64,000 nt of DNA from Streptacidiphilus fuscans (GCF_015690355.1 NZ_JADPRT010000004.1:188330-252329), one strand, 5' to 3'; positions 21,265-30,254 are shown, counted from the first letter of the stretch. Notes: generated from the letters alone by a model not told the origin. Program-made: numbers and translations.

Positions 21265-22974
21265 ATGCCGCACCGGACCACGCACCACGACCTGGCCGAA
21301 CCGCCCGCGCTGCGCCGCCGTCGCCGCGTCGCGCACAGCCTGGCCGGGCAGCTCTTCGCGGTGCAGGTGCTGATCGTGGCCGTCGTGGTCGCCGGGGGAG
21401 CCGTGCTCGCCTACGTGTGGACCAGCGACCGCGCGCAGCAGGCCGCCGAGCGGCAGGTCGTCGCGACGGCGCGCGCCGTCGCGGACGCGCCCAGCGTCGC
21501 GCAGGCGGTCGTCGGCCCTGATCCCACCGCAGCGCTCCAGCCGTACGCGGTGCGGGTCGGCAAGGACGCGGGCGTCGACTTCGTGACGATCATGGACATC
21601 CACGGCGTCCGCTGGACCCACCCGGACCCGGCCGAGATCGGCAAGCACTTCCTCGGGCACATCGCGCCCGCACTGGCCGGGCGCACCTTCACCGAGACGT
21701 ACACCGGCACGCTCGGCCCCTCCGTCCGCGCGGTGACGCCGGTGCGGGACGCGAATGGCCGGATCGTCGCGCTGGTCAGCGTGGGCATCACCATCGAGAA
21801 CCTGACCAGTCGCCTGCGCGGGGCGATCACCGGGCTGGTGCTGGTCGCCCTCGCCGCGCTGGCGCTCGGCGGCCTGGGCACCTGGCTGGCCAACCGTCGC
21901 CTGCGCCGCCACACCCACGGCATGGGCGCGGCCGAGCTCAGCCACCTCTACGAGTACCACCAGGCCACGCTGCACTCCGTGCGCGAGGGACTGGTCCTGC
22001 TCGACCGCGCCGGGACGGTCGTGCTCTGCAACGACGCCGCGCGCGAGCTGCTGGGCCTCACCGGCCCGGCGGAAGGGCGTGCGTTCGCCGAACTCGCCCT
22101 GCCGGAGCCGCTGCGGGCGGCGGTGGCCGGGCCGGAACCGGTCCGGGACCAACTGCACCTGACCGCCGACCGCGTCGTGGTGGTCAACACCTCGCCGATC
22201 GGCGACGGGTCGGGCCTCGGCACCGTGGTGACCTTCCGGGACCACACCGAACTCCAGGCGCTCAGCGGCGAGTTGGACTCGGTGCGCGGCTTCGCCGAGG
22301 CGCTCAGCGCGCAGGCGCACGAGGCCGCCAACCGGCTCCACGCCGTCGTGTCGCTGATCGAGACGGGAAGGCACCGCCAGGCGGTCGACTTCGCCACCGC
22401 CGAGCTGGAGTTGGCCCAGCAGCTCACCGACCGGGTTGTCGGCGCGATCGACGAGCCGGTGCTGGCGGCGCTGCTGCTGGGCAAGGCCGCCCAGGCCGCC
22501 GAGCGCGGCGTCGACCTGGTGCTCACGGAGGAGAGCCGGATCGACGACGCGCTCCCCGCACAGCTCAGCGCCCGGGACCTGGTCACGCTGCTCGGCAACC
22601 TGATCGACAACGCAATGGACGCCGCGATCGAGGGCACAGCCGACCACGACGGCCCGCCCACGGTCACGGTCACCGCCCGCACCGACGCCCGCGAGATGCT
22701 GCTGCGCGTCGCCGACACCGGACGCGGCATCGCGCCGGACGCCGTGGACCGGATCTTCGAACGCGGCTGGTCGACGAAGCCTTCCGGCGAGCCGGGCGAG
22801 TCCGGGCAGTTGGTCGGTCGGGGGATCGGCCTGGCGCTGGTCGCCCAGGCCGCGCGGCGCAACGGCGGCAGCGTCGAGGTCGGAAGCGGGCGCGGCGCGG
22901 TGCTGACCGTGCGGATCCCGTTGCAGCGGGCCGCCGAAAACGAGGTAGCGCGCGAGGGAGTGGGTGCGCGGTGA
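21265..22974 (+). CDS. Sensor histidine kinase, CitA/DcuS family
   Basis: A 569-aa membrane sensor. TM1 is near residues 31-52 (FAVQVLIVAVVVAGGAVLAY) and is followed by an extracytoplasmic PAS-like domain (VDFVTIMDIHGVRWTHPDP, a CitA/DcuS signature). TM2 lies near 191-212 and is followed by a cytoplasmic PAS. The phosphoacceptor segment is AHEAANRLHAVVSLIE, with H352, matching the HExxNxLH form of the citrate/fumarate kinases. HATPase boxes are NLIDNAMDAA, DTGRGI and GRGIGLALV. ATG at 21265 is used. The stop overlaps the response regulator start by 4 nt. Confidence 0.92.
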   Translation: MPHRTTHHDLAEPPALRRRRRVAHSLAGQLFAVQVLIVAVVVAGGAVLAYVWTSDRAQQAAERQVVATARAVADAPSVAQAVVGPDPTAALQPYAVRVGKDAGVDFVTIMDIHGVRWTHPDPAEIGKHFLGHIAPALAGRTFTETYTGTLGPSVRAVTPVRDANGRIVALVSVGITIENLTSRLRGAITGLVLVALAALALGGLGTWLANRRLRRHTHGMGAAELSHLYEYHQATLHSVREGLVLLDRAGTVVLCNDAARELLGLTGPAEGRAFAELALPEPLRAAVAGPEPVRDQLHLTADRVVVVNTSPIGDGSGLGTVVTFRDHTELQALSGELDSVRGFAEALSAQAHEAANRLHAVVSLIETGRHRQAVDFATAELELAQQLTDRVVGAIDEPVLAALLLGKAAQAAERGVDLVLTEESRIDDALPAQLSARDLVTLLGNLIDNAMDAAIEGTADHDGPPTVTVTARTDAREMLLRVADTGRGIAPDAVDRIFERGWSTKPSGEPGESGQLVGRGIGLALVAQAARRNGGSVEVGSGRGAVLTVRIPLQRAAENEVAREGVGAR

Positions 22975-23657
22975 TCGACGTGCTGGTCGTCGAGGACGAC
23001 CCGGTCGCGGCCGGGGCGCATGCCCGCTACGTCGAGCGCGCCCCCGGCTTCCGCTGCGCGGGCGTCGCGCACAGCGTGGCGGAGGCGCTGCGCTTCCTGG
23101 AACGCGGGCGGGGGACGGATGCGCCCGTCACGCTGATGCTTCTCGACCTGTATCTCCCGGACGGGCACGGGCTGGAGCTGGTCCGTGGCATCCGCGCGGC
23201 CGGGCACGGTGCCGACATCATCGCGGTCACCTCGGCGCGCGACCTGGCGACCGTGCGGCGCGCGGTGTCGATCGGGGTGGTGCAGTATCTGCTGAAGCCC
23301 TTCGCGGCCGCCACGCTCCAGGACCGGCTGGCCCGTTACGCCCGCTACCGCGCCAGCCTGGAGCGCGGGGGAGAGGCGCTGGGCCAGGACGAGGTGGACC
23401 AGGCCTTCGCCGAACTCCGCTCGCCACGTGGGACGACGCTGCCGAAGGGCCTGACCACGCCCACGCTGGAGGCCGTCGCCTCGGTGATCCGCGCGGCCGA
23501 CGCGGGCCTGTCGGCGGCGGCCGTCGGCACGGCGGCGGGCGTCTCGCGGATCACCGCCCGGCGGTATCTGGAACACCTGGTCGAGACCGGCCGGGCCCGA
23601 CGCGAACCGCAGTACGGCCAGGTCGGGCGGCCGGAGTTGGTCTACCGCTGGTGCTGA
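22971..23657 (+). CDS. Response regulator, CitB/DcuR family
   Basis: A 228-aa regulator partnered with the upstream kinase. The receiver domain has the acidic pocket VEDD (8-10), the phosphorylatable D59 in LMLLDLYLPDGHG, the conserved T in VTSARD and the K in LLKPF. A linker and a DNA-binding domain with AAAVGTAAGVSRITARRYLE follow, the DcuR-type helix-turn-helix. It is coupled to the kinase through GTGA. The divergent dctA-like gene is the obvious target. A 12-bp hairpin follows the gene. Confidence 0.93.
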   Translation: MIDVLVVEDDPVAAGAHARYVERAPGFRCAGVAHSVAEALRFLERGRGTDAPVTLMLLDLYLPDGHGLELVRGIRAAGHGADIIAVTSARDLATVRRAVSIGVVQYLLKPFAAATLQDRLARYARYRASLERGGEALGQDEVDQAFAELRSPRGTTLPKGLTTPTLEAVASVIRAADAGLSAAAVGTAAGVSRITARRYLEHLVETGRARREPQYGQVGRPELVYRWC

Positions 23658-23680
23658 CGGTGTTGATGCACCGTCAGCAC
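23651..23680. terminator. Bidirectional terminator between response regulator and SGNH genes
   Basis: GTGCTGACGGTG (23651-23662) pairs perfectly with CACCGTCAGCAC (23669-23680) around a TTGATG loop. The hairpin straddles the response-regulator stop and abuts the stop of the convergent gene at 23683. Confidence 0.8.
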
Positions 23681-23682
23681 CG

Positions 23683-24852
23683 TCAGATTGCCGCGAACGG
23701 CCCTCCGCTGCCGAACGCCGAGCGGGCGAAGTTCTCGGCGATGCGTCGGTGCCCGGCCGGATCTGGGTGGATCGCGTCGGGCAGTGGGAACGCGTCGTAG
23801 TCCGCCGGGCCGTAGAGCGAGCGACCGTCCAGGTGGTGCAGGTTCGGGTCGTCGGCGGCCCGCTCGGCGACGATCCGGGCCAGCTCCGCGCGGATCGTCG
23901 CCAGCGTCAGCCGCCCGGCGGCGCGCTCGGCGGGGTCGCCGGTCGCCTTGAAGCGCAGCGTGCCGGTGGAGAAGTCGGGCGCGAGCGGCCCCGGCGTGTC
24001 CTCCTGCACCGGGCAGAAGATCGGCGAGACCACCAGCAACGGCGTGGTCGGATGGCCGTCGCGGATGGTGTCGAGGAACCCGTGCACGGCCGGACCGAAC
24101 GCGCGCAGCCGCATCACGTCGGCGTTGACCACGTTGATGCCGATCTTCAGGCTGACCAGGTCGGCCGGGGTGTCGCGCATCGTCCTGGCGACGAACGGAT
24201 CGAGCAGCGCGCTCCCGCCGAAGCCCAGGTTGACCAGCTCCACCTGGCCGGTGGCGGCGGCCAGGGCGGGCCAGATGGCGGTGGGGCTCGCCGCGTTCGA
24301 ACCGTGGCTGATCGAACTGCCGTGGTGCAGCCAGCGCTTGCGGTCGCTCACCGGCTCGGGCGCGACGGGCGCGTCGGTGCGCAGAGTGAGCAGCTCGGCC
24401 GTCTCGTTGTGCGGCAGCCAGATCTCGACGGCCTTCTCGCGCGCCGGCAGGTCTGCGAAGCGCGCGACACCGGAAGGGCCGTCCTGGAGCTCGACGCTGC
24501 CGGTCGCCATGTCGACAAGGAGCGTCCGGCCGCCCGTGACGACGGCCTGCGCGGTCAACGCGCCGTCGACGAGCAGGTCGTAGACGCCGTCGACCGGAGC
24601 GGGCAGGCCCGGGTAGGCGCGTTTGGTGGGGACGGTCTCCAGCTCGACGGTGGTCGCGGCGGTGCGGAACGTCAGCCGCACACCGGAGGGTTGGGCCTCG
24701 ACCATGGCGAACTGCGCGTCGGGCAGCCGTCGTCGGGCCCACGCCGGGAGCCGGTGCGGCAGGAGCCCGCCCTGCGCGGTGGTCTCGACGTCGAGATGGC
24801 CGCGCAGCAGGTCCTCGGTGACGGGGGTGGTGATCAGGGTCGGGTTGCTCAT
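23683..24852 (-). CDS. SGNH/GDSL-family hydrolase with N-terminal beta-rich domain
   Basis: A 389-aa esterase-like protein. The SGNH blocks are HHGSSISHGSNA (block I, nucleophile Ser), LGFGGSALLD (Gly block), KIGINVVNADVM (Asn block) and DAIHPDPAGHRRIAENF (Asp/His block). The first 150 or so residues are a separate domain preceding the hydrolase. There is no signal peptide, so it is probably cytoplasmic. The substrate is unknown; carbohydrate- or lipid-ester cleavage are options. It lies 42 nt downstream of the TetR gene on the same strand, so the pair is probably one regulated unit. Confidence 0.88.
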   Translation of the reverse strand: MSNPTLITTPVTEDLLRGHLDVETTAQGGLLPHRLPAWARRRLPDAQFAMVEAQPSGVRLTFRTAATTVELETVPTKRAYPGLPAPVDGVYDLLVDGALTAQAVVTGGRTLLVDMATGSVELQDGPSGVARFADLPAREKAVEIWLPHNETAELLTLRTDAPVAPEPVSDRKRWLHHGSSISHGSNAASPTAIWPALAAATGQVELVNLGFGGSALLDPFVARTMRDTPADLVSLKIGINVVNADVMRLRAFGPAVHGFLDTIRDGHPTTPLLVVSPIFCPVQEDTPGPLAPDFSTGTLRFKATGDPAERAAGRLTLATIRAELARIVAERAADDPNLHHLDGRSLYGPADYDAFPLPDAIHPDPAGHRRIAENFARSAFGSGGPFAAI

Positions 24853-24894
24853 GGTCTCTTCGGTCCTCGCTGGATCTGCTGCATCTGCTGCAAC

Positions 24895-25485
24895 TCAGGA
24901 AGCGCGGTCGCTCTCGGGGGCGGCGCCACGGGCGCGGAGCATGGCGTCGAGTGAGTCGACGGTCCAGGCCCACGACTCCTCCGCGGCGACGGGGGTGTGG
25001 CTGAAGCCGCCCGCCGTCTCCAGTTCGAGGAAGCCGTGGACCAGGCCGCCCAGCATCCGCACGGCGTGCGTCTGGTCCGGCTCGGTGAGGTGGTAGCCGC
25101 GCAGCAGGGCGCGGGTCATCTGCGCATGCCGCACGCCCGCGCTCGCCGCCGCCGTCTCCGTGTCGAGCCGGAACCGCGCGGCCTGGTAGCGGCCGGGGTG
25201 CTCGCGGGCGTACCCGCGGTAGGCGTCGGCGAACGCCGCCAGCGCGTCCCGCCCGGCGCGTCCCGCGATCGCGTCGGCGACGCGGTCCGCGAGCTCCTCC
25301 AGGGCGAGCAGCGCAATCCGCGTCCGCAGGTCGTGGGTGCTCCTGACGTGCGCGTACAGGCTGGCGGCCTTGACGTCGAAGCGCCGGGCCAACGCCGAGA
25401 CGCTGACCTGGTCGAAGCCGACCTCGTCCGCCAGCTCGGCTCCCGCCCAGGTCAGTCGTTCGGGGGTGAGTCCTGCCCGGGCCAT
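24895..25485 (-). CDS. TetR/AcrR-family transcriptional regulator
   Basis: A 196-aa repressor-type protein. The N-terminal helix-turn-helix lies in QVSVSALARRFDVKAASLYA followed by HVRSTHDLRTRI. The all-helical C-terminal ligand domain resembles the WHG/TetR_C class (LVHGFLELE near the end). ATG at 25485 follows AAGGGAC. An in-frame ATG at 25530 would put the start next to the operator at 25532-25558. It probably represses itself and the downstream SGNH gene. Confidence 0.9.
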   Translation of the reverse strand: MARAGLTPERLTWAGAELADEVGFDQVSVSALARRFDVKAASLYAHVRSTHDLRTRIALLALEELADRVADAIAGRAGRDALAAFADAYRGYAREHPGRYQAARFRLDTETAAASAGVRHAQMTRALLRGYHLTEPDQTHAVRMLGGLVHGFLELETAGGFSHTPVAAEESWAWTVDSLDAMLRARGAAPESDRAS

Positions 25486-25531
25486 GGCCGTCCCTTCGTC
25501 CGTTCCGTCGGCTTCGCCTACATCCATCATG

Positions 25532-25558
25532 CATTTACCTACAGGCTATAGGCAAATG
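25532..25558. promoter_or_regulatory. 27-bp near-perfect palindrome, likely TetR operator
   Basis: From CATTT at 25532 to AAATG at 25558 the sequence is an inverted repeat with only three internal non-matching pairs. The core pattern is CCTA-n-AG-n-CT-n-TAGG. It lies 47 nt ahead of the TetR start and 62 nt ahead of rarA, and is AT-rich against its surroundings. Self-regulation by the adjacent TetR protein is the simplest reading. Confidence 0.7.
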
Positions 25559-25619
25559 GCTTCATGCCATCGAACGTCGGGCGGGCGGAACTGTCGGTGC
25601 GCGCCGGTAGGGTCGAGAC

Positions 25620-26996
25620 GTGGAGCCAGACCTGTTCACCGCCGCAGCCGAGGACCTGCAGACCAAGGAGCCCGGTCGTTCGCCGCTCGCGGTCCGGATG
25701 CGGCCTCGGTCGCTCGACGAGGTCGCCGGGCAGCAGCACCTGCTCAAGTCCGGCTCGCCGCTGCGTCGGCTGGTCGCGGCGACGAACGGGCCTGCGGCGA
25801 CGTCGTCGGTGATCCTCTGGGGACCGCCCGGCACCGGCAAGACCACGCTGGCTTACGTGATCAGCCAGGCCACCGACAGCCGTTTCGTCGAGCTCTCGGC
25901 GATCACGGCCGGCGTCAAGGAGGTCCGCGCCGTCATCGAGGGCGCCCGCCGCGCGGTCGGGACCAGCGGCAAGGAGACCGTCCTCTTCCTCGACGAGATC
26001 CACCGCTTCTCCAAGGCCCAGCAGGACAGCCTGCTGCCGGCCGTCGAGAACCGCTGGGTGACGCTGATCGCGGCGACCACCGAGAACCCGTACTTCTCGG
26101 TGATCTCGCCGCTGCTCTCCCGCTCGCTGCTGCTGACGCTGGAGTCCCTCACCGACGACGACATCCGCGCGCTGCTGCGCCGCGCCGTCGCGGACGAGCG
26201 CGGGCTCGACGGCGCGGTCGAGCTGGCCGAGGACGCAGAGGACCACCTGGTCCGGATCGCGGGCGGCGACGCGCGCAAGGCGCTGACCTCGCTGGAGGCG
26301 GCGGCGGGCGCGGCCATCGAGCAGCACGCGGAGACGGTCACGCTGGAGCTGACCGAGACGGCCGTCAACCGCGCGGCGGTCCGCTACGACCGCGACGGCG
26401 ACCAGCACTACGACGTCGCGAGCGCGCTGATCAAGTCCATCCGGGGCAGCGATGTGGACGCTGCGCTGCACTATCTCGCCCGCATGATCGAGGCGGGCGA
26501 GGACCCGCGGTTCATCGCCCGCCGGCTGATGATCTCCGCGAGCGAGGACATCGGCGTCGCCGACCCGAACGCGTTGCCGCTGGCCGTCGCAGCGGCGCAG
26601 GCCGTCGCGATGATCGGCTTCCCGGAGGCGGCGCTGACCCTCTCGCACACGGTGATCGCTCTCGCTCTGGCGCCGAAGTCCAACTCCGCGACGACGGCGA
26701 TCGGGGAGGCGCTGGCCGACGTCCGCGCGGGGCTGGCGGGGCCGGTTCCGGCGCACCTTCGTGACGGGCACTACGCCGGTGCGAAGAAGCTGGGCCATGC
26801 GCAGGGGTACGTCTATCCCCACGACCTGCCGGAAGGCATCGCGGCCCAGCAGTACGCGCCGGACGCGATCCACGGCAAGCGGTACTACCGCCCGACGCGG
26901 CACGGCGGCGAGGCGCGGTACGCCGACGTCGCGGAGTGGGTACGCGGGCGGCTGGGGGGCGAAGCCCCCCAGGGGCGCGAGGAACTGCGCGAGTAA
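25620..26996 (+). CDS. rarA: Replication-associated recombination protein A (RarA/MgsA AAA+ ATPase)
   Basis: A 458-aa clamp-loader-like AAA+ ATPase acting at stalled replication forks. Motifs: [15 protein letters not shown], Walker [11 protein letters not shown], Walker [15 protein letters not shown], sensor 1 [11 protein letters not shown], then a C-terminal tetramerisation domain with [23 protein letters not shown] at 25620 is the first plausible start. The last 13 or so codons, [13 protein letters not shown], are encoded by a composite intergenic repeat that also supplies the stop. The true family C-terminus is near VRGRL. Confidence 0.94.
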   Translation: MEPDLFTAAAEDLQTKEPGRSPLAVRMRPRSLDEVAGQQHLLKSGSPLRRLVAATNGPAATSSVILWGPPGTGKTTLAYVISQATDSRFVELSAITAGVKEVRAVIEGARRAVGTSGKETVLFLDEIHRFSKAQQDSLLPAVENRWVTLIAATTENPYFSVISPLLSRSLLLTLESLTDDDIRALLRRAVADERGLDGAVELAEDAEDHLVRIAGGDARKALTSLEAAAGAAIEQHAETVTLELTETAVNRAAVRYDRDGDQHYDVASALIKSIRGSDVDAALHYLARMIEAGEDPRFIARRLMISASEDIGVADPNALPLAVAAAQAVAMIGFPEAALTLSHTVIALALAPKSNSATTAIGEALADVRAGLAGPVPAHLRDGHYAGAKKLGHAQGYVYPHDLPEGIAAQQYAPDAIHGKRYYRPTRHGGEARYADVAEWVRGRLGGEAPQGREELRE

Positions 26997-27121
26997 CCAC
27001 CCTGTGCGGATGGCCCTGTGCGTTCGGCCTGCCAGCTGCGTGCGTGGCTTGTCGCGCCCGCGCGGCGGAGCCGCACATCAACAGAGCCTCGCGCCCCTGG
27101 GTAGTGCAACTGGCTGCCTGA
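26954..27121. repeat. Composite intergenic repeat, copy 4, overlapping the 3' end of rarA
   Basis: It begins with the hairpin GGGGGGC-GAA-GCCCCCC (26954-26970), inside the rarA reading frame. AGGGGCGCGAGGAACTGCGC (26971 on) follows, then CCACCCTGTGCGGATGGCCC, then TGTCGCGCCCGCGCGGCGGA with the GCGGCGGAGCCGC hairpin, GCCTCGCGCCCCTGG, and a decayed copy of the 20-nt box. It occupies most of the gap between rarA and the rpsD leader. Confidence 0.75.
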
Positions 27122-27171
27122 GTCATTGGGCCGCCCGCGCCCCGGGGGAAAGTTGCCACTGATCCCCCATG

Positions 27172-27468
27172 TAGACTTTCCCCAGCGAGACTCCCCGTGT
27201 TCGCGCCCGGTAGGGCGCGGCGTCACCGGCGGGGCGTCATACAGGCCGGCGTTCGTGAGGGCGGCGGCAGGAGCGTCTGCGCACCTTCGGGTGTCGCGTG
27301 CAGCCCACCACCCGTACGGGTCGGTGGGCCACTCGCGTGCAGCACTATGTGCCCGGTTCCGGGAGCGGCTGCCGACTCACCCGCGTGGTGGGACGGCTTC
27401 CCGGACCGCGAGAAGCGACCTCCTTCAACAGCGGTGAGCCAGTTACACACCGAAAGAGGTATTGGTTC
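27172..27468 (+). promoter_or_regulatory. Long structured 5' leader of rpsD
   Basis: From a TAGACT candidate -10 (27172-27177) to the rpsD ATG there are about 290 nt without a gene. The leader contains a strong hairpin, GCCCACC (27303-27309) with GGTGGGC (27323-27329) extended by ACCC/GGGT around a GTAC loop with one bulged C, and CCCGGTTCCGGG (27352-27363). S4 autoregulates its own mRNA through leader structures in several phyla; that this leader does so is inference. Confidence 0.5.
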
Positions 27469-28083
27469 ATGGCGAACCAGAAGCGCCCCAAGGTCAAGAT
27501 TGCCCGTGCACTGGGCATTCCGCTGACCCCGAAGTCCGTCAAGTACTTCGAGGCCCGCCCGTACCCGCCGGGGCAGCACGGCCGTGGCCGCAAGCAGAAC
27601 TCGGACTACAAGGTCCGTCTGGTCGAGAAGCAGCGTCTGCGCGCCCAGTACGACCTGTCCGAGACCCAGATGGCGCGCGCGTTCGACCGCGCCCGCAAGG
27701 TCGAGGGCAAGACCGGTGAGGCGCTCGTCGCCCTGCTGGAGACCCGTCTCGACGCCCTGGTCCTGCGTTCGGGCATCGCCCGCACCATCTACCAGGCCCG
27801 TCAGATGGTCGTCCACGGCCACATCGAGGTCAACGGCCACAAGGTCAACCGCCCGTCGTTCCAGATGAAGCCCGGCTTCGTCGTGACGGTCCGCGACCGG
27901 TCCAAGGAGAAGACCCCGTTCGTCGTCGCCCGTGAGGGTGGCAACGCGGGTGAGGGTCAGACCCCGAAGTACCTCGAGGTCAACCTGAAGGCCCTGGCCT
28001 TCCGTCTGGACCGCCTGCCGCAGCGGCGTGAGGTTCCGGTCATCTGCGACGAGCAGCTCGTCGTCGAGTACTACTCGCGCTGA
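27469..28083 (+). CDS. rpsD: 30S ribosomal protein S4
   Basis: A primary 16S rRNA-binding protein that nucleates 30S assembly. The 204-aa protein begins MANQKRPKVKIARALGIPLT and shows YPPGQHGRGRKQNSDYKVRL, the S4 RNA-binding domain ARTIYQARQMVVHGHIEVNG, and the C-terminal VICDEQLVVEYYSR. It lacks the N-terminal zinc-binding cysteine cluster, as expected for this actinobacterial form. ATG at 27469 has GAAAGAGG upstream. The gene stands alone rather than in an rpsM-rpsK-rpoA operon, as in Streptomyces. Its 3' end overlaps the convergent gene by 13 nt. Confidence 0.97.
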   Translation: MANQKRPKVKIARALGIPLTPKSVKYFEARPYPPGQHGRGRKQNSDYKVRLVEKQRLRAQYDLSETQMARAFDRARKVEGKTGEALVALLETRLDALVLRSGIARTIYQARQMVVHGHIEVNGHKVNRPSFQMKPGFVVTVRDRSKEKTPFVVAREGGNAGEGQTPKYLEVNLKALAFRLDRLPQRREVPVICDEQLVVEYYSR

Positions 28084-30254
28084 CCCGCGAGAGGTCCTCG
28101 CAGCGCCCCCACGGCCTCACGGTCGTGGGGGCGCTGTGCTTTCCCGTACCGTGCGGCGGAAGCCGCGTCCGCCCCGGCGAGGACGCGGGCGACGACCGTG
28201 TCGAGGTCGAGCTCCGCGCCACGGGCGAAGGACGCCGCGCTCTCCTCCTCGGTGAGGCCCGCGCGGATGCGTCGCGCGCACTCGTCGTGGACGGCGGTGA
28301 AGTTGCTCGACCCGAAGAGCGGCGTGCCGACCGAGCGCCAGACCGCGCTCGCCGCACCCTGCAGCAGCGCGGCCTCGTGCAGGTCGCCCGGCTCGCCGTC
28401 GGCGCCGGGGGTGGCGGCGATCAGCGCGACCAGCTCCAGCCCGAGCACCAGGCCGACCAGGTCCCGGAAGGCGTGGTTGAGGCGGACGCACTCCCGCGCG
28501 TGCGAGAGGGCGAGCGCCGGGTCGTCGTCGGTCCACGCCGAGAGCGCGCTGGCGAACAGGCCGTACGCGTAGGCCCACTGCTCGCCGAAGCGTTCGCACT
28601 CGCCGCGCACCTTGGCCATCCAGGTCGCGGCCGTGGCCTTCTCGCCCCGGAACGAGTGGGCCAGGCCCAGCTCGAACATCCCCATCAGCACGTTGCTGTT
28701 GAGCTCGCCCAACTGGTCGTAGTGCCACAGGGCTTCGTCGAAGAGCTCGACCGCGCGGTCCAACTCGTCGCCGATCAGCGCCGCGCAGCCCTGGCGGTGC
28801 ACGGCGTACGCCAGGGCCCGGTCGTCACCCGTCTCCAGCGCCTGCTGGCGGCACTCCTCCAACACCGGCAGCGCGCGGGGGAGATCGCCCTGGAGGGTGG
28901 CCAGGTATCCGGTCACCCAGAGGGCCTTGGCACGCGCGTCGGTGGGCTCGGGAGCCAGCGCCAGCGCGCGGTCCAGCCACATCCGGCCCTCGGCCAGGTG
29001 GCCGCAGCCGATCCAGAAGTACCAGAGCGTGCCCGCGAGGAAGAGCGCCAACTGCTCCTCGCCCGGCTCGACCAGGCAGTACTCCAGCGCGGCACGCAGA
29101 TTGCTGTGGGCGCGCTCGGTGCGGACGGAGGTCTCCAGCTGGCGCGGGCTGAACCACTCGACCTCGCCCCAGGTGGCCAGGCCCAGGTACCAGTCGCGGT
29201 GGCGGCGTTGCAGCTGCAGCTCGGTGGCGGAGTCGTGGAGCCACTGCGCGCCGTACTCGCGCAGGGTGTCGAGCAGCCGGTAGCGCAGCGCGCCGTCGGC
29301 GGCGCCCGGGTCGTCCTCACGCAGCACGATCGACTTGGCGACCAGCTCCGACAGCAGGTCGAGCACGTCCTCGGCGGGCAGGTCGGGGCCGGCGCAGACG
29401 TACTCCACGGCCTCCAGGTCGAACGCGCCGACGAAGACCGAGAGCCGGGCCCAGAGCAACCGCTCGTGCGGCGTGCACAGTTCGTGGCTCCAGCCGATCG
29501 CGGTGCGCAGCGTCTGGTGCCGGGGGAGCGCCGTGCGGCAGCCGCCGGTCAGCACCCGGAACCGGTCGTCCAACCGCTGGGTGATCTGCTCGACGGACAG
29601 CACGCGGAGCCGCCCGGCGGCCAGCTCCAGCGCCAGCGGGATGCCGTCCAGCCGCTGGCAGAGCGTGGCGATCGCTGCCGACGAACCCTCCGTCAGCCGG
29701 AAGGTGGGCAGCACGGCCGCGGCCCGCTGCGCGAAGAGTGCGACGGCGTCCGAGTGGGGTCCGTCGGCCGGGAGCGGGGCGAGCGGGAGCAGGTGCTCCC
29801 CGGCGACCTCCAGCGGCTGGCGGCTGGTGGCCAGCACGTGCAGGCCGGGAGCGGCGGCCAGCATCATGCCCACGGTGGGGGCGAGCTGCTCCACCAGGTG
29901 CTCGCAGCCGTCGAGGACCAGCAGCAGCCGACGGGAGCGCAGGAAGTCGAGCAGCACCTCGCGGACCGGCCGGGCCGTGCCGTCCGTCAGCCGCAGCGCC
30001 TCGGCGACCGTGTGGCAGAGCACCGCCGGGTCGGTGACCGTGGCGCAGTCGATGTGCCAGACGCCGTCGGGGAACCGGTGCGCGGTCATCGCGGCGGCGC
30101 GCAGGCCGACCCGGGACTTGCCGACGCCGCCGGGGCCGACCACGGTGACCAGCCGGGACATCCGCAGCAGGCGCTGCGCCTCGGCCAACTCGGTCCGTCG
30201 GCCGACGAATCCGGTGAACTCGGCGGGCAGGTTGCCGGACGAGCCTCTCTGCAC
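28071..30254 (-). CDS. NTPase/TPR regulator-like protein (AfsR/LuxR-type core) lacking a visible DNA-binding domain
   Basis: A 727-aa protein with an NB-ARC-like NTPase (Walker A VVGPGGVGKSRVGLRAA, Walker B-like RRLLLVLDGCEHLVEQL, and LPRHQTLRTAIGWSHELC). A winged-helix linker and about 350 residues of TPR-like helices follow. Streptomyces relatives are regulators, often with an N-terminal SARP or C-terminal LuxR domain. Here neither is evident: the C-terminus runs out as a charged tail read through the rpsD terminator and ends 13 nt inside rpsD. GTG at 30254 has AAGGGGGA upstream. It may be truncated, or it may act through a partner. Confidence 0.8.
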   Translation of the reverse strand: MQRGSSGNLPAEFTGFVGRRTELAEAQRLLRMSRLVTVVGPGGVGKSRVGLRAAAMTAHRFPDGVWHIDCATVTDPAVLCHTVAEALRLTDGTARPVREVLLDFLRSRRLLLVLDGCEHLVEQLAPTVGMMLAAAPGLHVLATSRQPLEVAGEHLLPLAPLPADGPHSDAVALFAQRAAAVLPTFRLTEGSSAAIATLCQRLDGIPLALELAAGRLRVLSVEQITQRLDDRFRVLTGGCRTALPRHQTLRTAIGWSHELCTPHERLLWARLSVFVGAFDLEAVEYVCAGPDLPAEDVLDLLSELVAKSIVLREDDPGAADGALRYRLLDTLREYGAQWLHDSATELQLQRRHRDWYLGLATWGEVEWFSPRQLETSVRTERAHSNLRAALEYCLVEPGEEQLALFLAGTLWYFWIGCGHLAEGRMWLDRALALAPEPTDARAKALWVTGYLATLQGDLPRALPVLEECRQQALETGDDRALAYAVHRQGCAALIGDELDRAVELFDEALWHYDQLGELNSNVLMGMFELGLAHSFRGEKATAATWMAKVRGECERFGEQWAYAYGLFASALSAWTDDDPALALSHARECVRLNHAFRDLVGLVLGLELVALIAATPGADGEPGDLHEAALLQGAASAVWRSVGTPLFGSSNFTAVHDECARRIRAGLTEEESAASFARGAELDLDTVVARVLAGADAASAARYGKAQRPHDREAVGALRGPLAGQRE
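28101..28136. terminator. Perfect 13-bp terminator hairpin of rpsD, inside the convergent gene
   Basis: CAGCGCCCCCACG (28101-28113) pairs with CGTGGGGGCGCTG (28124-28136) around a 10-nt loop. It starts 18 nt after the rpsD stop and is followed by GTGCTTTCCCG in the plus direction. It lies within the 3' coding part of the minus-strand gene. Confidence 0.85.

Noticed and set aside
19557..21281. Long ORFs translating poly-Pro/poly-Gly through the homopolymer tract
   Set aside because: They exist only because G and C runs contain no stops; the flanking genes end outside the tract.
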